This document shows, one piece after another, positions 16,957-25,710 of a DNA stretch of 64,000 bases. This DNA comes from Myxococcales bacterium (lineage in GTDB: Bacteria > Myxococcota_A > Polyangia > Polyangiales > Ga0077539), in contig JAEUKI010000060.1 in NCBI GenBank assembly GCA_016793325.1, positions 1-64,000 of the forward strand. The letters are read 5' to 3'. Each line of letters opens with the position of its first letter. Position 1 is the stretch's first letter. A program made the translations under genes and the position numbers. The notes below the pieces were generated by a model. That model ran no database searches and was not told the DNA's origin. It worked only from the letters and a program-made list of their open reading frames with translations.

Positions 16957-18228
16957 CTACGAGCGACGCTTCGCGGGAGGCACTTCGATCACGAGCACCG
17001 CGAACAGATAGAACTCGCCGAAGCTGCCTTCGTTGCCGAAATATCCTGTGAAGCTGAACTCCCGCTCGCCGAGGCTGTTCACCTTCACGCGGTTGGACGC
17101 GTGGGTGTCTGCATCGCCGCCGGACGCGTCGGGCGGTCCTCGCAACAAGAACGCGAGGTCGCTCTCGCTCGTCGAGCCTTCGGGCAACGCGTCGAGGACG
17201 TCGTCCGGCGTCGCGCGCGAGGGAATCCGAACGCGCGACGGAACCTCCGGCAGCTCCCACAGCGCTTCTTCGTCTGCCTCGGTGAACACGACAGCGCGCA
17301 GCGACACAGACAGCCCCGCCTTCATCGCGGCGCGGGCGACGACCGCGTCGCGCCCCTTGAGCGTCGCGAGCTCCGTCGCGGTGAGCTTCTGACTCTTGCG
17401 CGATCCCTCGGCGGACGTGCTGTACATGTGAACGCACGGGACCGCGAGGCGCGCGCCGTCGGGCTCCCAATCGCCGTCGGCGAGCGCTTGCTTCAACGCG
17501 CGGACGAGCGGCGCTTCGCGCGCGCTTGTCGAGAGCAATTTCGCAGGCGAAGCGCTGGTCGGACGAGACAGTCGATACGTCATCGTCACGCGCGACCCTG
17601 CGTAGACCGGCTCGACGCGATGGTCGACGTCCGAAAAGAACGCCGCCCACCGCAGGATCAACGGCGACGAAGACGCCTCGATCTCCGATGCCCAATCGAC
17701 CTGATCGAAGAGCCCGTTGTGCGAGAGCGAGAGCTCGCCGCCCGTGAAGCGCGAAGGCAGACAGAGCACGAGCGACCCGACCATGGTGCGGTCCGTGGGG
17801 GTGTCCTTGTGCGTGTCGAAGTACCCGTTCGCGCCGTAGATGTGCAGCGCGTACGGCTCTGCGGTGAACGGCGTCGCGTCGTCCGGCGAGAGCGCCTCGC
17901 GAAGCTGCTCGAGGATCCCCGACGACGGGAGGTCCACGCCCTCGAGCGTAAACTCGCTCGCTGCGATCTGCGCGCCGTCACGGACGTTGCGATCGAGGAC
18001 GGTGGAGCGACCCTTTCCGACCTTTGCAGGACGCGCGACGCGGGTGAGCTCGGCGTTGTCGAGCGCTTGCGCGTCACAATCCACAGACGGGCCCACGGGG
18101 ACCGCGCGTCCGTCCTTGAAGCGAACGCGGACGGGCTCTCGCAGCAGCACTTCGCCGGTGGCGAGGTACGGCGAAGAGATTCCGAGGATCGCGCGCGCGA
18201 TCGCGTCGTCGTGTTGGCCGCGGCTCAT
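16957..18228 (-). CDS. 2-oxoglutarate/Fe(II) oxygenase (prolyl-hydroxylase-like)
   Basis: This 423-residue soluble protein contains a P4H-type double-stranded beta-helix. The iron site is H-x-D in YFDTHKDTP (near residues 138-140) and a distal His in DVDHRVEPV (near 203). GSRVTMTYRL supplies the Arg that would bind 2-oxoglutarate. The ~210 residues after the oxygenase core are unassigned and end in a strand-rich GYFGNEGSFGEFYLFAVLVIEVP. The substrate may be protein or a small molecule. It stands alone between the cytochrome and the large lipoprotein. Confidence 0.75.
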   Translation of the reverse strand: MSRGQHDDAIARAILGISSPYLATGEVLLREPVRVRFKDGRAVPVGPSVDCDAQALDNAELTRVARPAKVGKGRSTVLDRNVRDGAQIAASEFTLEGVDLPSSGILEQLREALSPDDATPFTAEPYALHIYGANGYFDTHKDTPTDRTMVGSLVLCLPSRFTGGELSLSHNGLFDQVDWASEIEASSSPLILRWAAFFSDVDHRVEPVYAGSRVTMTYRLSRPTSASPAKLLSTSAREAPLVRALKQALADGDWEPDGARLAVPCVHMYSTSAEGSRKSQKLTATELATLKGRDAVVARAAMKAGLSVSLRAVVFTEADEEALWELPEVPSRVRIPSRATPDDVLDALPEGSTSESDLAFLLRGPPDASGGDADTHASNRVKVNSLGEREFSFTGYFGNEGSFGEFYLFAVLVIEVPPAKRRS

Positions 18229-18306
18229 CGGCTCGAACGATCGAACATCGGGGCGTGCCTGTCGAGCCGCCGACGGTTCGCCCGCGCAGAGGAGCGCACT
18301 GCGCGC

Positions 18307-20046
18307 TCACTCTCGTCCGAATCGAACCTCTCGCCACACGGGCGCGTCGGGGACCGTCCGCGCTCCCGCATTGCACAGCGCGCTGCGCCCTGCGCACACG
18401 AGACGTCCGTCGTCGAACAGCGCGCACGTCGCGTCGGCGCCCACCATGAGCGACGCGATCCTGCCCGGGACCGTTGAAAACATGGGTTCGATGGCCGCGC
18501 CTGCGACGATCGATTGGCAGTAGACGCGCTGGGACCGATCGATCCAACACGCGCGGTCCGCCGCGGCCCGAACGAGCAGCATGCCGGGCGGGGCGATGCG
18601 AGACCATCGCGTGTCGGCTGCGTCGTCGAGCGCTCCGGCGGGCGTGCACTCGAGCGCGTCCTGTTCGCCGAAGCGACACACCCGACCGTCATCGAGCACG
18701 CGGACGGGCTGCGCGACCTCGAGCCGAGCGCGCGCCGCAAGGTTGATGCATACAGACGTTCGGTCCGTAGTCACGACGCAGAGCGTGGAGCCGCCGAGCT
18801 CGATCGACTCGATGGGTTGTTCGATAGGGTCGCGCGCGAACACGTCGGCCCACCGCGGCGCGGGCCCCGAAGGCGGACCGATCAAGCACGAGACCGTGCG
18901 CTCGACGACGCGACAGTGGGCGAACGCCGAGCGCGCCGAGCGCCCCGTCTGCTCCTCGGCCGTCGGCGCGAGGTCCATCGCGTGCTGCGGCTCGATGTTC
19001 ACCCACGCGCCCCGCTCGGTGCGCACCCACAACGCGCGACGCGCAAATCCAACCGCGGCGCTGTCGAGCGCGATCACGCGCGGCGGCCAGGTCGGGCGGG
19101 GCGGATCGACGGTCGCTCCAACGCTCCCCCAGCAACGCACGCGCGCGGGCGACTCGCTGGTGATCGCGCACGGCAACGACGAATGCACCTCTCGGTACGG
19201 GCCGCCGGGAATCTCGTGCTCTGCGACGCGCGCTCCACACTCTGCCGCATCCGCCCCGCCGGGCGCGAGCGAAGGAGCGCACAACACCCGTGCGTCCTCG
19301 GTGAGCGCGCAGAGCTGTTGTCTCGAGGCCGACAGCGACACCGCTCGAAAGTCCGGAGCGAACGCGCCTCGGTCACCGAAGCACCGCACGCTCCCCGCAG
19401 CGCCCGAACGCACGCACACGAGCCGCTGCGAGATCGCGACCTCGCGCACATCGGGCACCGACGCGACGGAGGGAGCCGCGAGACGCCAGCGCTCGAACTG
19501 CGAGTCCGGCTCGTCGCTCGGACTTCGCAACCCCATCGGACCGTGTGTGAACCCGTCGCAGAGCACGGCCCCGTGCGCTGCGCGAGCGCAGTGGTAACCG
19601 TCTCCGACGCCGAGCGCGTGCTCGTCGGCGGTCCGGTCGGAGCTCACGTACAACTGCGGCCACCACACCGGCGCCAACCGCTCGGATCGGTAGACCCACG
19701 GCTCGGACGGACCGCCACAATACGCGTCGCCGCGCGGATCGTAAGCGCACACCCCTTGGTGCGATGGCGCCGCCAGGTGCAGCGCGCGGCCTGCGACGCG
19801 AACGGGGGGAGCCGCGCGTGCGTCCTCGTCTCGATCGGGCTCCGTACGGTCGCGCACGGAGTCGTGGAAGCGGCTCCAACACCACGTCGCGTCGCGGCGA
19901 GCGGCGCAGGCCCACGCGTCGCGAACGACGAGCAACGACGTGCGGCGATAGCGAACGCCGCGCGCTTCTTGCTCGGGCGACGCAGCCAGCGGCCAGCGAT
20001 TGGGGTCGTGCCCCCGGCAGGCTCCGAGCAGCGCGATCGCGATCAT
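18307..20046 (-). CDS. Secreted Cys-rich repeat lipoprotein (RCC1-like, tentative)
   Basis: This 579-residue protein has a short N-terminal hydrophobic stretch ending LLGAC. The mature part has many regularly spaced Cys and Trp and repeated 'VCAYD..YCGG', 'YHCARAAHGAVLC' and 'VCVRSGAAGSVRCFG' motifs. Each has a C-x(n)-C pair around a Gly turn, like the RCC1-type repeat proteins common in myxobacteria. The n-region lacks positive charge from the ATG at 20046, so a non-ATG start slightly upstream is possible. Function unknown, probably surface-exposed. Confidence 0.55.
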   Translation of the reverse strand: MIAIALLGACRGHDPNRWPLAASPEQEARGVRYRRTSLLVVRDAWACAARRDATWCWSRFHDSVRDRTEPDRDEDARAAPPVRVAGRALHLAAPSHQGVCAYDPRGDAYCGGPSEPWVYRSERLAPVWWPQLYVSSDRTADEHALGVGDGYHCARAAHGAVLCDGFTHGPMGLRSPSDEPDSQFERWRLAAPSVASVPDVREVAISQRLVCVRSGAAGSVRCFGDRGAFAPDFRAVSLSASRQQLCALTEDARVLCAPSLAPGGADAAECGARVAEHEIPGGPYREVHSSLPCAITSESPARVRCWGSVGATVDPPRPTWPPRVIALDSAAVGFARRALWVRTERGAWVNIEPQHAMDLAPTAEEQTGRSARSAFAHCRVVERTVSCLIGPPSGPAPRWADVFARDPIEQPIESIELGGSTLCVVTTDRTSVCINLAARARLEVAQPVRVLDDGRVCRFGEQDALECTPAGALDDAADTRWSRIAPPGMLLVRAAADRACWIDRSQRVYCQSIVAGAAIEPMFSTVPGRIASLMVGADATCALFDDGRLVCAGRSALCNAGARTVPDAPVWREVRFGRE

Positions 20047-20120
20047 CAACGAGGTCGGAAGAGAGCGTCTGATGACGCAGCGTACATCGCTTGGCGATCG
20101 AGTTCGACGAGGCCCACCAT

Positions 20121-20156
20121 GTCCCAACCTTGGGACACGGTCGGACAAGTTTGCCG
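20121..20156. repeat. Double-palindrome element, copy 1
   Basis: Dyad 1 is GTCCCAA-cc-TTGGGAC (20121-20136). Dyad 2 is cggacaagtttgccg (20142-20156, imperfect). The centres are about 20 bp apart. It lies about 75 bp upstream of the start of the minus-strand repeat lipoprotein. Copies 2 and 3 follow the two SEC-C genes. Confidence 0.65.
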
Positions 20157-20297
20157 AGCGCTTGCGGCGCGGCTAAACCGCCACTCATTCGATCGTCGTA
20201 CTTTTCTCGCGAGATTCGCGGCGGTTTGACTTGATTTCAACGGTCTCGTCTATGGCCGATGCTCGGCTCATTTCTACGACGTTCAATTGGGGCGCGG

Positions 20298-22040
20298 CTA
20301 GTCCGCGGTGTCGGTCAGCACGATGCGATCGATCAACGGCCCGCGCGGCGAGGGGACGAACGTGAGCACGACCGACGGGCGATCACCCGCGGGAAGCACA
20401 CACGCAGCGCGGCGCGGCTGACACAAAAAGTCCCGCGACCGGGCGTTCGAGAGCGTGCGCGCGAGCGTGTCGTACTCGTCCGCGTCGGGCTCGTCGACGC
20501 GCTGGGGCGCGGTCCAGTACGTCGGCGATGCGCACGAGTAGAACAGCTGCGCCGTCGGCGACATTCGCGCTCGGATCGCAGCGAGCGCGGCGCGCGCGTT
20601 CGGCGGGTTCGGGCTGTACCGCATCGAGGCGCGATCGACGGCCGCGGCGAACGCTCGAATCGGCCTCGAATCGACGAAGCGCAACGCCTCCGATGGATCG
20701 ATCGTCGTCGGCGAGTACGCCATCGCGCGTCGCACTGCGTCGTCGGGATCGTCGGTCACCAACAGCGATTGCGTCGCGTAGTCGCGTTCGAGATCGCCGT
20801 ACATTCGGACGCCCGGCTCGCGAACGAAGTACAAGATGCTCCCGGTGGGCGTCGGGCGACCGCCGATCAATGATCGACCATGCACGAGCACGTCCGTGAG
20901 CCCATCGCCGTCGACGTCCGCGAAGCGGGCGTGGGTCGCAGTGGACGCTGCGCCCCGCTCGTAGAGCACGTTGTCTCTCACCGCGACGCCGTCGGACAAG
21001 AGCACGTGGACAGCGTCATCCGCGACCACGACAGAGATCGTCATCGGTGACGCCGTCGCGAGCAGCGGCGCTTCGCCGAGGGTTCGCGCTGCGCCGAGGG
21101 TGCTTTCGCGCATCCAGAGCTGCGTGCGTGCGCTCGGCGCGCGAAGCGGAGCAACGATTCGTGGTGCAGACGGAGACGACTGCACGAGCGCAGGTCCCTT
21201 CGCGATCCAGCCGACGATGGTCGACCGCTCGGCGGACACGGTGAACGGTCCTTCGCCGCTCAACACGACAGCTGCGATGGTGGGATGGTCGACCTGCACG
21301 ACGTTTGCCTCGTTGCGCAAACCGTCGGGAACCATGCTCGCGCGCGACTCGCAGTACGCCTGCCGAAGCAGCGCGTTGTACTCCGCAGGCTCGAACGTCA
21401 GCGGCACGCGCGCGAGCGGCTCGCTCGTACGAAGCGCCTCCACGGTGACTGGGACGCGTGTGCGGTGCCGCGCGATGTTGCGACACGTGTGCGACGTTCC
21501 CACCATCGTCCCGAAGGTCTCCCAGAGACCTTGACGAACGCTGCTCTCGCGACCGTCAACGAGGTCTGTCCGTCCGACGAGAGCGGTTTGGAAGAGCGGT
21601 AGGTACGTCGACGAGATGGGTCGCTCGACGAGCAGCGGAACAACGAATCGACTCCCTCCCGCACGACCGAAGCTCGCGATCGACTCGACGAGCAGAAGCT
21701 CTTGATCTTCGCGGCGATCGGGCTGAGCAACAACGCGAACCGCAGTCGGCCAAGATTGCAATCGCGTGACGGGCTCTCGCAGCTCGTCAGGAACCCACCA
21801 CGCCGCGCGCGCGTGCTGCGGCGAGCCCAGGACGAGAACGCGGCCAGCGCTGTGACCGTACCCTCTCGCAACACGAATCGGCGGCACGTGGAGCGGCCCT
21901 CGTCGGAGCACCTCGGCCGCGCGATCGACAGGGGCTGCGCGCGCGCTGGCGTCGAGCGAGCCTGCGTCCGCTTGCGCGTGCGCGACGAGCGGCAGCGTGG
22001 GAACGAGCAACGAAACGAGAGCGAGACAGAGACGCTTCAT
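20298..22040 (-). CDS. Secreted protein with FG-GAP/VCBS-like repeats
   Basis: This 580-residue protein has a Sec signal (MKRLCLALVSLLVPTLPLVAHAQ) and is predicted to be exported. A clear calcium-binding-type FG-GAP word, FADVDGDGLTDVLV, lies in the second half. The remainder is strand-rich with few recognisable motifs. The start at 22040 was chosen for the signal peptide. It is followed by a non-coding stretch with the double-palindrome element. Probably an envelope or extracellular structural protein. Confidence 0.55.
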   Translation of the reverse strand: MKRLCLALVSLLVPTLPLVAHAQADAGSLDASARAAPVDRAAEVLRRGPLHVPPIRVARGYGHSAGRVLVLGSPQHARAAWWVPDELREPVTRLQSWPTAVRVVAQPDRREDQELLLVESIASFGRAGGSRFVVPLLVERPISSTYLPLFQTALVGRTDLVDGRESSVRQGLWETFGTMVGTSHTCRNIARHRTRVPVTVEALRTSEPLARVPLTFEPAEYNALLRQAYCESRASMVPDGLRNEANVVQVDHPTIAAVVLSGEGPFTVSAERSTIVGWIAKGPALVQSSPSAPRIVAPLRAPSARTQLWMRESTLGAARTLGEAPLLATASPMTISVVVADDAVHVLLSDGVAVRDNVLYERGAASTATHARFADVDGDGLTDVLVHGRSLIGGRPTPTGSILYFVREPGVRMYGDLERDYATQSLLVTDDPDDAVRRAMAYSPTTIDPSEALRFVDSRPIRAFAAAVDRASMRYSPNPPNARAALAAIRARMSPTAQLFYSCASPTYWTAPQRVDEPDADEYDTLARTLSNARSRDFLCQPRRAACVLPAGDRPSVVLTFVPSPRGPLIDRIVLTDTAD

Positions 22041-22062
22041 GCGATCGAGCAGGGTCCTCCGC

Positions 22063-22431
22063 TCATGGTGCGCGTAGGGGGCGCGATCCATCGCAAGATC
22101 GTGCGCGACAGGGTGAAACGCTACGACCAGCGAGGAGCAGCGATGCGGGCCGCGAGAAATTCGCGATGCTCGTCGCGAAGCGGAAGATCACCCTCGAGTC
22201 GACGCCACGCGTCGCGAAGCCGTTCGAGCGTGTCACGAACGAGGCTGACGATCGTTGCGCGATCCACCGCTCGCTCGTCGAGAGTCGGTCCTCGAAGATT
22301 CGGCCGAGCACGGGACGATCCGCCCGACGCACGTACGAGGGATCGAGCGCAAAGGTGCTCGTGTCGTCGACGCGCGTGATCCTCCCAACGAGCACAGCAC
22401 CGAGAAAAATCTCGACGTTTGTCTCGCTCAT
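22063..22431 (-). pseudogene. HipA-N-like short ORF, possibly frameshifted
   Basis: The ATG at 22431 overlaps the TGA of the DUF262 gene by four bases (ATGA), so it is coupled to it. The first ~48 residues (VEIFLGAVLVGRI, then FALDPSYV, then RPVLGRIFED) resemble the start of HipA N-terminal domains. After residue ~49 (near base 22285) this frame becomes Ser/Arg-rich and unprotein-like. A different frame then reads VDRATIVSLV..LERLRDAWRRLEGD..EFLAARIAAPRWS and ends with TAG at 22121-22123. Either the gene carries a frameshift (real or sequencing), or a separate 48-codon ORF starts with GTG at 22267. The HipA resemblance is weak. Confidence 0.4.
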
Positions 22432-24056
22432 TCCCCAGCCTCGGCGAGCGGCTCGCTCACGAGGTGCTCGATCGGCGGAGCGTCGTTGTGGGACGGCTCT
22501 GCAAGCGAGCTCCACGCGCTCGAAATCCATTCGAGCTGCTCTTGTTCGCGTTGGTCGACGAACCCATCCAGGTCGCCGGCGCGCAAGCGGAGCAGCGCCG
22601 CCTCTGACACACAGTGACTCTCGAGCGCCTCCCGCGAAGCGTGGAGCAGCGCCGCCCGCAGATCGGACACGGGCGGATGGATGAACAACGCTCCGAGCTT
22701 GCGTCGCTTCTCGGACGACCAACCGCTGTTGAGGAGGCGAATCGACGCACCTTCGGACAGACCGGAGATCGAGACCGCCTCGTCGAAGACGAGGTGCCGA
22801 GGCTGCCGGAGCGCGAGCAACGCAACCATCGTTCGACTCGACGCCTTGTTGAGTCGAACGCCGTCTTCGATGACCGCAGCGTCGAATTTCAGCGCCGCGC
22901 GGGGGTGCCCGGCGAGCGCGAGCAACCGCTGCACCGACTCGTGCTCGTTGTCGCCGATCGCGTCCAGGTGCTCGCGCGCGTTGCTCGTATTGCCTTCGAG
23001 TCCTCCATCGACGACGTCGCGCCAAAACCACCGACGCAGCAGCGTTCGTGATCGCGGGTGCGGATCGTCGAAGCGGTCGAAGAACTTCGCGAGCACCAGC
23101 GACGGGAGCTCGTACGGAACGAGCGAGAGATGCGCGCAGCGCGCCTCGTCGCGCAAGAACTCGCGAGTGCGAGCGAGCGCGGGCAGCGCGCGTCGAACGC
23201 CGTCCTTCATCGCGTCACCGCGAGCGCGATACACCGTCGCGACGTCGGACTCGAGCGGCTCTCCGAGCAAAGCAAGAACAACACGAACCAGCGTTCGCTC
23301 GCTGTATCGACCGAACTCGTCGACGTCGAGGCTCGACGCGAGCGTGACGAGGTCGGACTCGCTGTCGCCGAAGAGCCCGCGAAAGACCTCTTCTTTCTTC
23401 AGGGACTTTCCGCTGCTGTTGACGCGAGCGAAGACGTCGCGCGCGATCTGCTCTTGGTCGCCTTCAATCGTGTAGGTCGACACTCGGTAGTTGCGAATGC
23501 GGTCACCCAGTCGAAACGCTTGGCGGTGGAGCTCTTTGGGAACGGAGTTGTCGACGACCCACTCCTGAAGGGCGACGGCATCGAGCACGACTGCGAGAGG
23601 GACCGCTACGTTGCGCCGCTCGCCGCTCGCGCCGTCACGGCCCTTCGGGCGATAGCTGAACTCGCGCGTCTCGAGGTCGAACACCATCTCGTGCTTGGGG
23701 TCATCGTCGACGCTCTTCAGCACACGAAACAGCGTCGTCAGGCGTTGCTGTCCGTCGACCACGAACCGCGTCGGAGACTCCTTCGCGTTGGCCACCAACG
23801 GCTTCGCGTTGTTCCAGCGGTCACGGTGCCAAAAGATCAGCGTGCCGATCGGAAACCCCCGAAAGATCGAGTCGAACAAGAGGACTTTGTCAGACTTTTT
23901 CCATAGCAAATCCCGCTGAAACGTCGGGAGCGCAAACTTGCCAACCGCGGCGTCCTCGAGGAGCTCCTCGATGCGCAGCGCGTCGGCGGTCGCCTTCGTT
24001 CGCACACTCTCGTCGCTGTCGTCTCGATCGGTGGACACGCGCGAAGCGTACAACAC
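22428..24056 (-). CDS. DUF262 (GmrS/ParB-like nuclease family) protein
   Basis: This 542-residue protein has the three DUF262 signatures in order: FQRDLLWKKSDKVLLFDSI near residue 46, followed by FPIGTLIFW; DGQQRLTTL at 101-109; and FARVNSSGKSL. DUF262 is the N-terminal half of GmrSD type IV restriction enzymes and hydrolyses NTP to license cutting of modified DNA. The DUF1524 HNH nuclease half of GmrSD is absent here, so nuclease activity, if any, must come from this domain or a partner. The start is GTG at 24056 (TTG and another GTG follow in frame). Divergent from a SEC-C gene and coupled to the HipA-N-like ORF downstream. Confidence 0.85.
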   Translation of the reverse strand: MLYASRVSTDRDDSDESVRTKATADALRIEELLEDAAVGKFALPTFQRDLLWKKSDKVLLFDSIFRGFPIGTLIFWHRDRWNNAKPLVANAKESPTRFVVDGQQRLTTLFRVLKSVDDDPKHEMVFDLETREFSYRPKGRDGASGERRNVAVPLAVVLDAVALQEWVVDNSVPKELHRQAFRLGDRIRNYRVSTYTIEGDQEQIARDVFARVNSSGKSLKKEEVFRGLFGDSESDLVTLASSLDVDEFGRYSERTLVRVVLALLGEPLESDVATVYRARGDAMKDGVRRALPALARTREFLRDEARCAHLSLVPYELPSLVLAKFFDRFDDPHPRSRTLLRRWFWRDVVDGGLEGNTSNAREHLDAIGDNEHESVQRLLALAGHPRAALKFDAAVIEDGVRLNKASSRTMVALLALRQPRHLVFDEAVSISGLSEGASIRLLNSGWSSEKRRKLGALFIHPPVSDLRAALLHASREALESHCVSEAALLRLRAGDLDGFVDQREQEQLEWISSAWSSLAEPSHNDAPPIEHLVSEPLAEAGE

Positions 24057-24107
24057 TCATCCGCGGATCGCCGCCCGTCGAGCTACGGGCATCGACGCGC
24101 ACGTCCT

Positions 24108-24144
24108 TGATGCTCAGCGTCATCGCCCTTGATGCTCAGCATCA
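24108..24144. promoter_or_regulatory. Two operator-like dyads in the divergent DUF262/SEC-C region
   Basis: TGATGCT-c-AGCATCA (24130-24144) is a perfect 15-bp palindrome. A one-mismatch copy, TGATGCT-c-AGCGTCA, lies at 24108-24122. Their centres are 22 bp apart, about two helical turns, inside the 152-bp divergent promoter region. This is what a dimeric repressor site pair looks like; the regulator is unknown. Confidence 0.5.
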
Positions 24145-24208
24145 ACCGCTGCACGCAGCAGGGCGCGCTCTTGCGAGAGTCCCACCTGCACCACTTATCA
24201 TCGTTGCG

Positions 24209-25603
24209 ATGGCGCACGATGAGCACTTTCTTCAGCGACTGGATCGGCTGAGCGACGAGCACATCGCGCTCGCGTTGACGCTCTACCGAGAGCCCGTGTT
24301 CGTGCGGGCGGCGATCGATGCCGCTGGGATCGGGACGGTCCCCGAACGCGTGAGCATCGAGCTCACGGATCGACCGATGGGGCCGCGGGTGCTCGTGGCG
24401 CGCGACGGCGCGTTCGTCACGTGTCTCGGTGAAGGAATGGCCAATGGGCCTTGGCCGAGGATCAAGCGCGCGACGCTCGACGCCGCGATGGGGCGCATCG
24501 AGCGAGCGCTCGCGACGGTCGCCGAGGTCACCAAGCACAGCCTCCCCGAGTGGAAGGCGATGGTGCGGTCCATCTACGAACGCGGCCCGTGGATGACGAG
24601 GGAAGAGGTCAAAGCGCTTCGCATCGTCGCGACGCTCATGCCGTTGCTCTCGCCCTTTCGAATGGTCGCGCAGTACCACCCCTGGCTCGCGATGCAGCGC
24701 GAGGTGATCGATGCGCCCTACCTCTCGGCGCTGTCCGACGCGCGATTGAAAGAGATCTGGTGCTTCGGCTGGTCGATCTTTCACAACACCACGCTCAGCG
24801 TCATGAGCGCCAAGTACCTCGCGGAGTACGTCGCCGACACCGAGACCACGTTGGGAGCCGAACCGCTCCGCGTGATGACAGGATTCACGCAGACCGCGAG
24901 CCTCGTCGGGATTCAAGCGGGTCTGTTTCGCTCCGCACAGCTCGCGTTTCACACAGGAAAGACGGGCTTGGCTGCAGCCAAGTGGGTGTTCGCCGGACAC
25001 TTCGGTCAATCGCTGCGTTTGGTGATCGCGCTCGGCGGCCTTCTCGCGCACGCGATCTACGGATCCAAGACCCAGGCAGAGGCCGAGAAGTATCTTCGCG
25101 TCAGCATTCCCGACAGCCCCAAGCCGCGAGACGAACCCGAGATCGCGCGGCGCATGGCGATTGGCTATCGCGCGCTGGGCGGAACCATCCTCGACGCGAT
25201 TCGCAGCGACCCTGAGCTGCCGAGGAGGTTGCTCCGCGAGGTGGCGTGGAGGAGTCTCGCGCCCGAACATCGAGCGAACTTCGGGAACAAGGAGGAGCTA
25301 CCCGACAACCTGCTCGTTCCGCTCGCCGCGCAGTCGTTTACGACGGTGTGGGGGCAGGAGAACGAAGTCGAAGCGATGTACATCGCGCCCGTGCTGGCCG
25401 CGGCAGAGCCCGAAGAGCTCTACCTGCCGGCGGAGCACAAGGCGCTCGCGTTTCCGAAGTTCTACACGGCAGAAAAGCTCGAGGAGCTCGCGCGAGCCGG
25501 GGCGCGGATCGGCAAAACGCGCACGCCGACCGTGAACCACGGCCGCAACGCCCTGTGCTCGTGCGGCAGCAGAAAGAAGTTCAAGCGCTGCTGCGGAAAG
25601 TGA
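24209..25603 (+). CDS. SEC-C motif protein, paralogue 1
   Basis: This 464-residue soluble protein ends with the zinc-binding SEC-C motif (LCSCGSRKKFKRCCGK: CxC then CC), as in the SecA C-terminus. The body is a novel helical region with no recognised enzyme motif; the N-terminus (MAHDEHFLQRLDRLSDEHIA) and LVARDGAFVTCLGEGMANGP are nearly identical to the second copy at 28801. The start ATG at 24209 is supported by that identity; the frame is open further upstream. It is transcribed away from the DUF262 operon. SEC-C domains often bind ribosomes, SecB or other proteins; here it may be an adaptor or sensor, which is inference. Confidence 0.8.
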   Translation: MAHDEHFLQRLDRLSDEHIALALTLYREPVFVRAAIDAAGIGTVPERVSIELTDRPMGPRVLVARDGAFVTCLGEGMANGPWPRIKRATLDAAMGRIERALATVAEVTKHSLPEWKAMVRSIYERGPWMTREEVKALRIVATLMPLLSPFRMVAQYHPWLAMQREVIDAPYLSALSDARLKEIWCFGWSIFHNTTLSVMSAKYLAEYVADTETTLGAEPLRVMTGFTQTASLVGIQAGLFRSAQLAFHTGKTGLAAAKWVFAGHFGQSLRLVIALGGLLAHAIYGSKTQAEAEKYLRVSIPDSPKPRDEPEIARRMAIGYRALGGTILDAIRSDPELPRRLLREVAWRSLAPEHRANFGNKEELPDNLLVPLAAQSFTTVWGQENEVEAMYIAPVLAAAEPEELYLPAEHKALAFPKFYTAEKLEELARAGARIGKTRTPTVNHGRNALCSCGSRKKFKRCCGK

Positions 25604-25628
25604 GCTTCGCGCGATTCGCAGGGAATCT

Positions 25629-25652
25629 CTCGTCGCCAGTCCTGGCGACGAG
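25629..25652. terminator. Strong hairpin between convergent genes
   Basis: CTCGTCGCCAG-tc-CTGGCGACGAG is a perfect 11-bp GC-rich stem. It lies 26 bp after the SEC-C1 stop and about 60 bp from the stop of the convergent response-regulator gene. There is no U-tract, but the position suits a bidirectional terminator. Confidence 0.55.
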
Positions 25653-25653
25653 G

Positions 25654-25687
25654 GTCCCAAACTTGGGACGCGTGGGGCAGATCTGCC
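25654..25687. repeat. Double-palindrome element, copy 2
   Basis: Dyad 1 is GTCCCAA-ac-TTGGGAC (25654-25669). Dyad 2 is GGCAGATCTGCC (25676-25687). The centres are 20 bp apart. It lies right after the terminator-like hairpin downstream of SEC-C1. Confidence 0.7.
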
Positions 25688-25710
25688 GTCGCGTGGGGTT
25701 CGCCGGCCCC

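Noticed and set aside
24083..25270. 395-codon ORF antisense to SEC-C1
   Set aside because: Arg/Asp/His-rich shadow of a high-GC gene; the sense frame has clear SEC-C motif and paralogue conservation.
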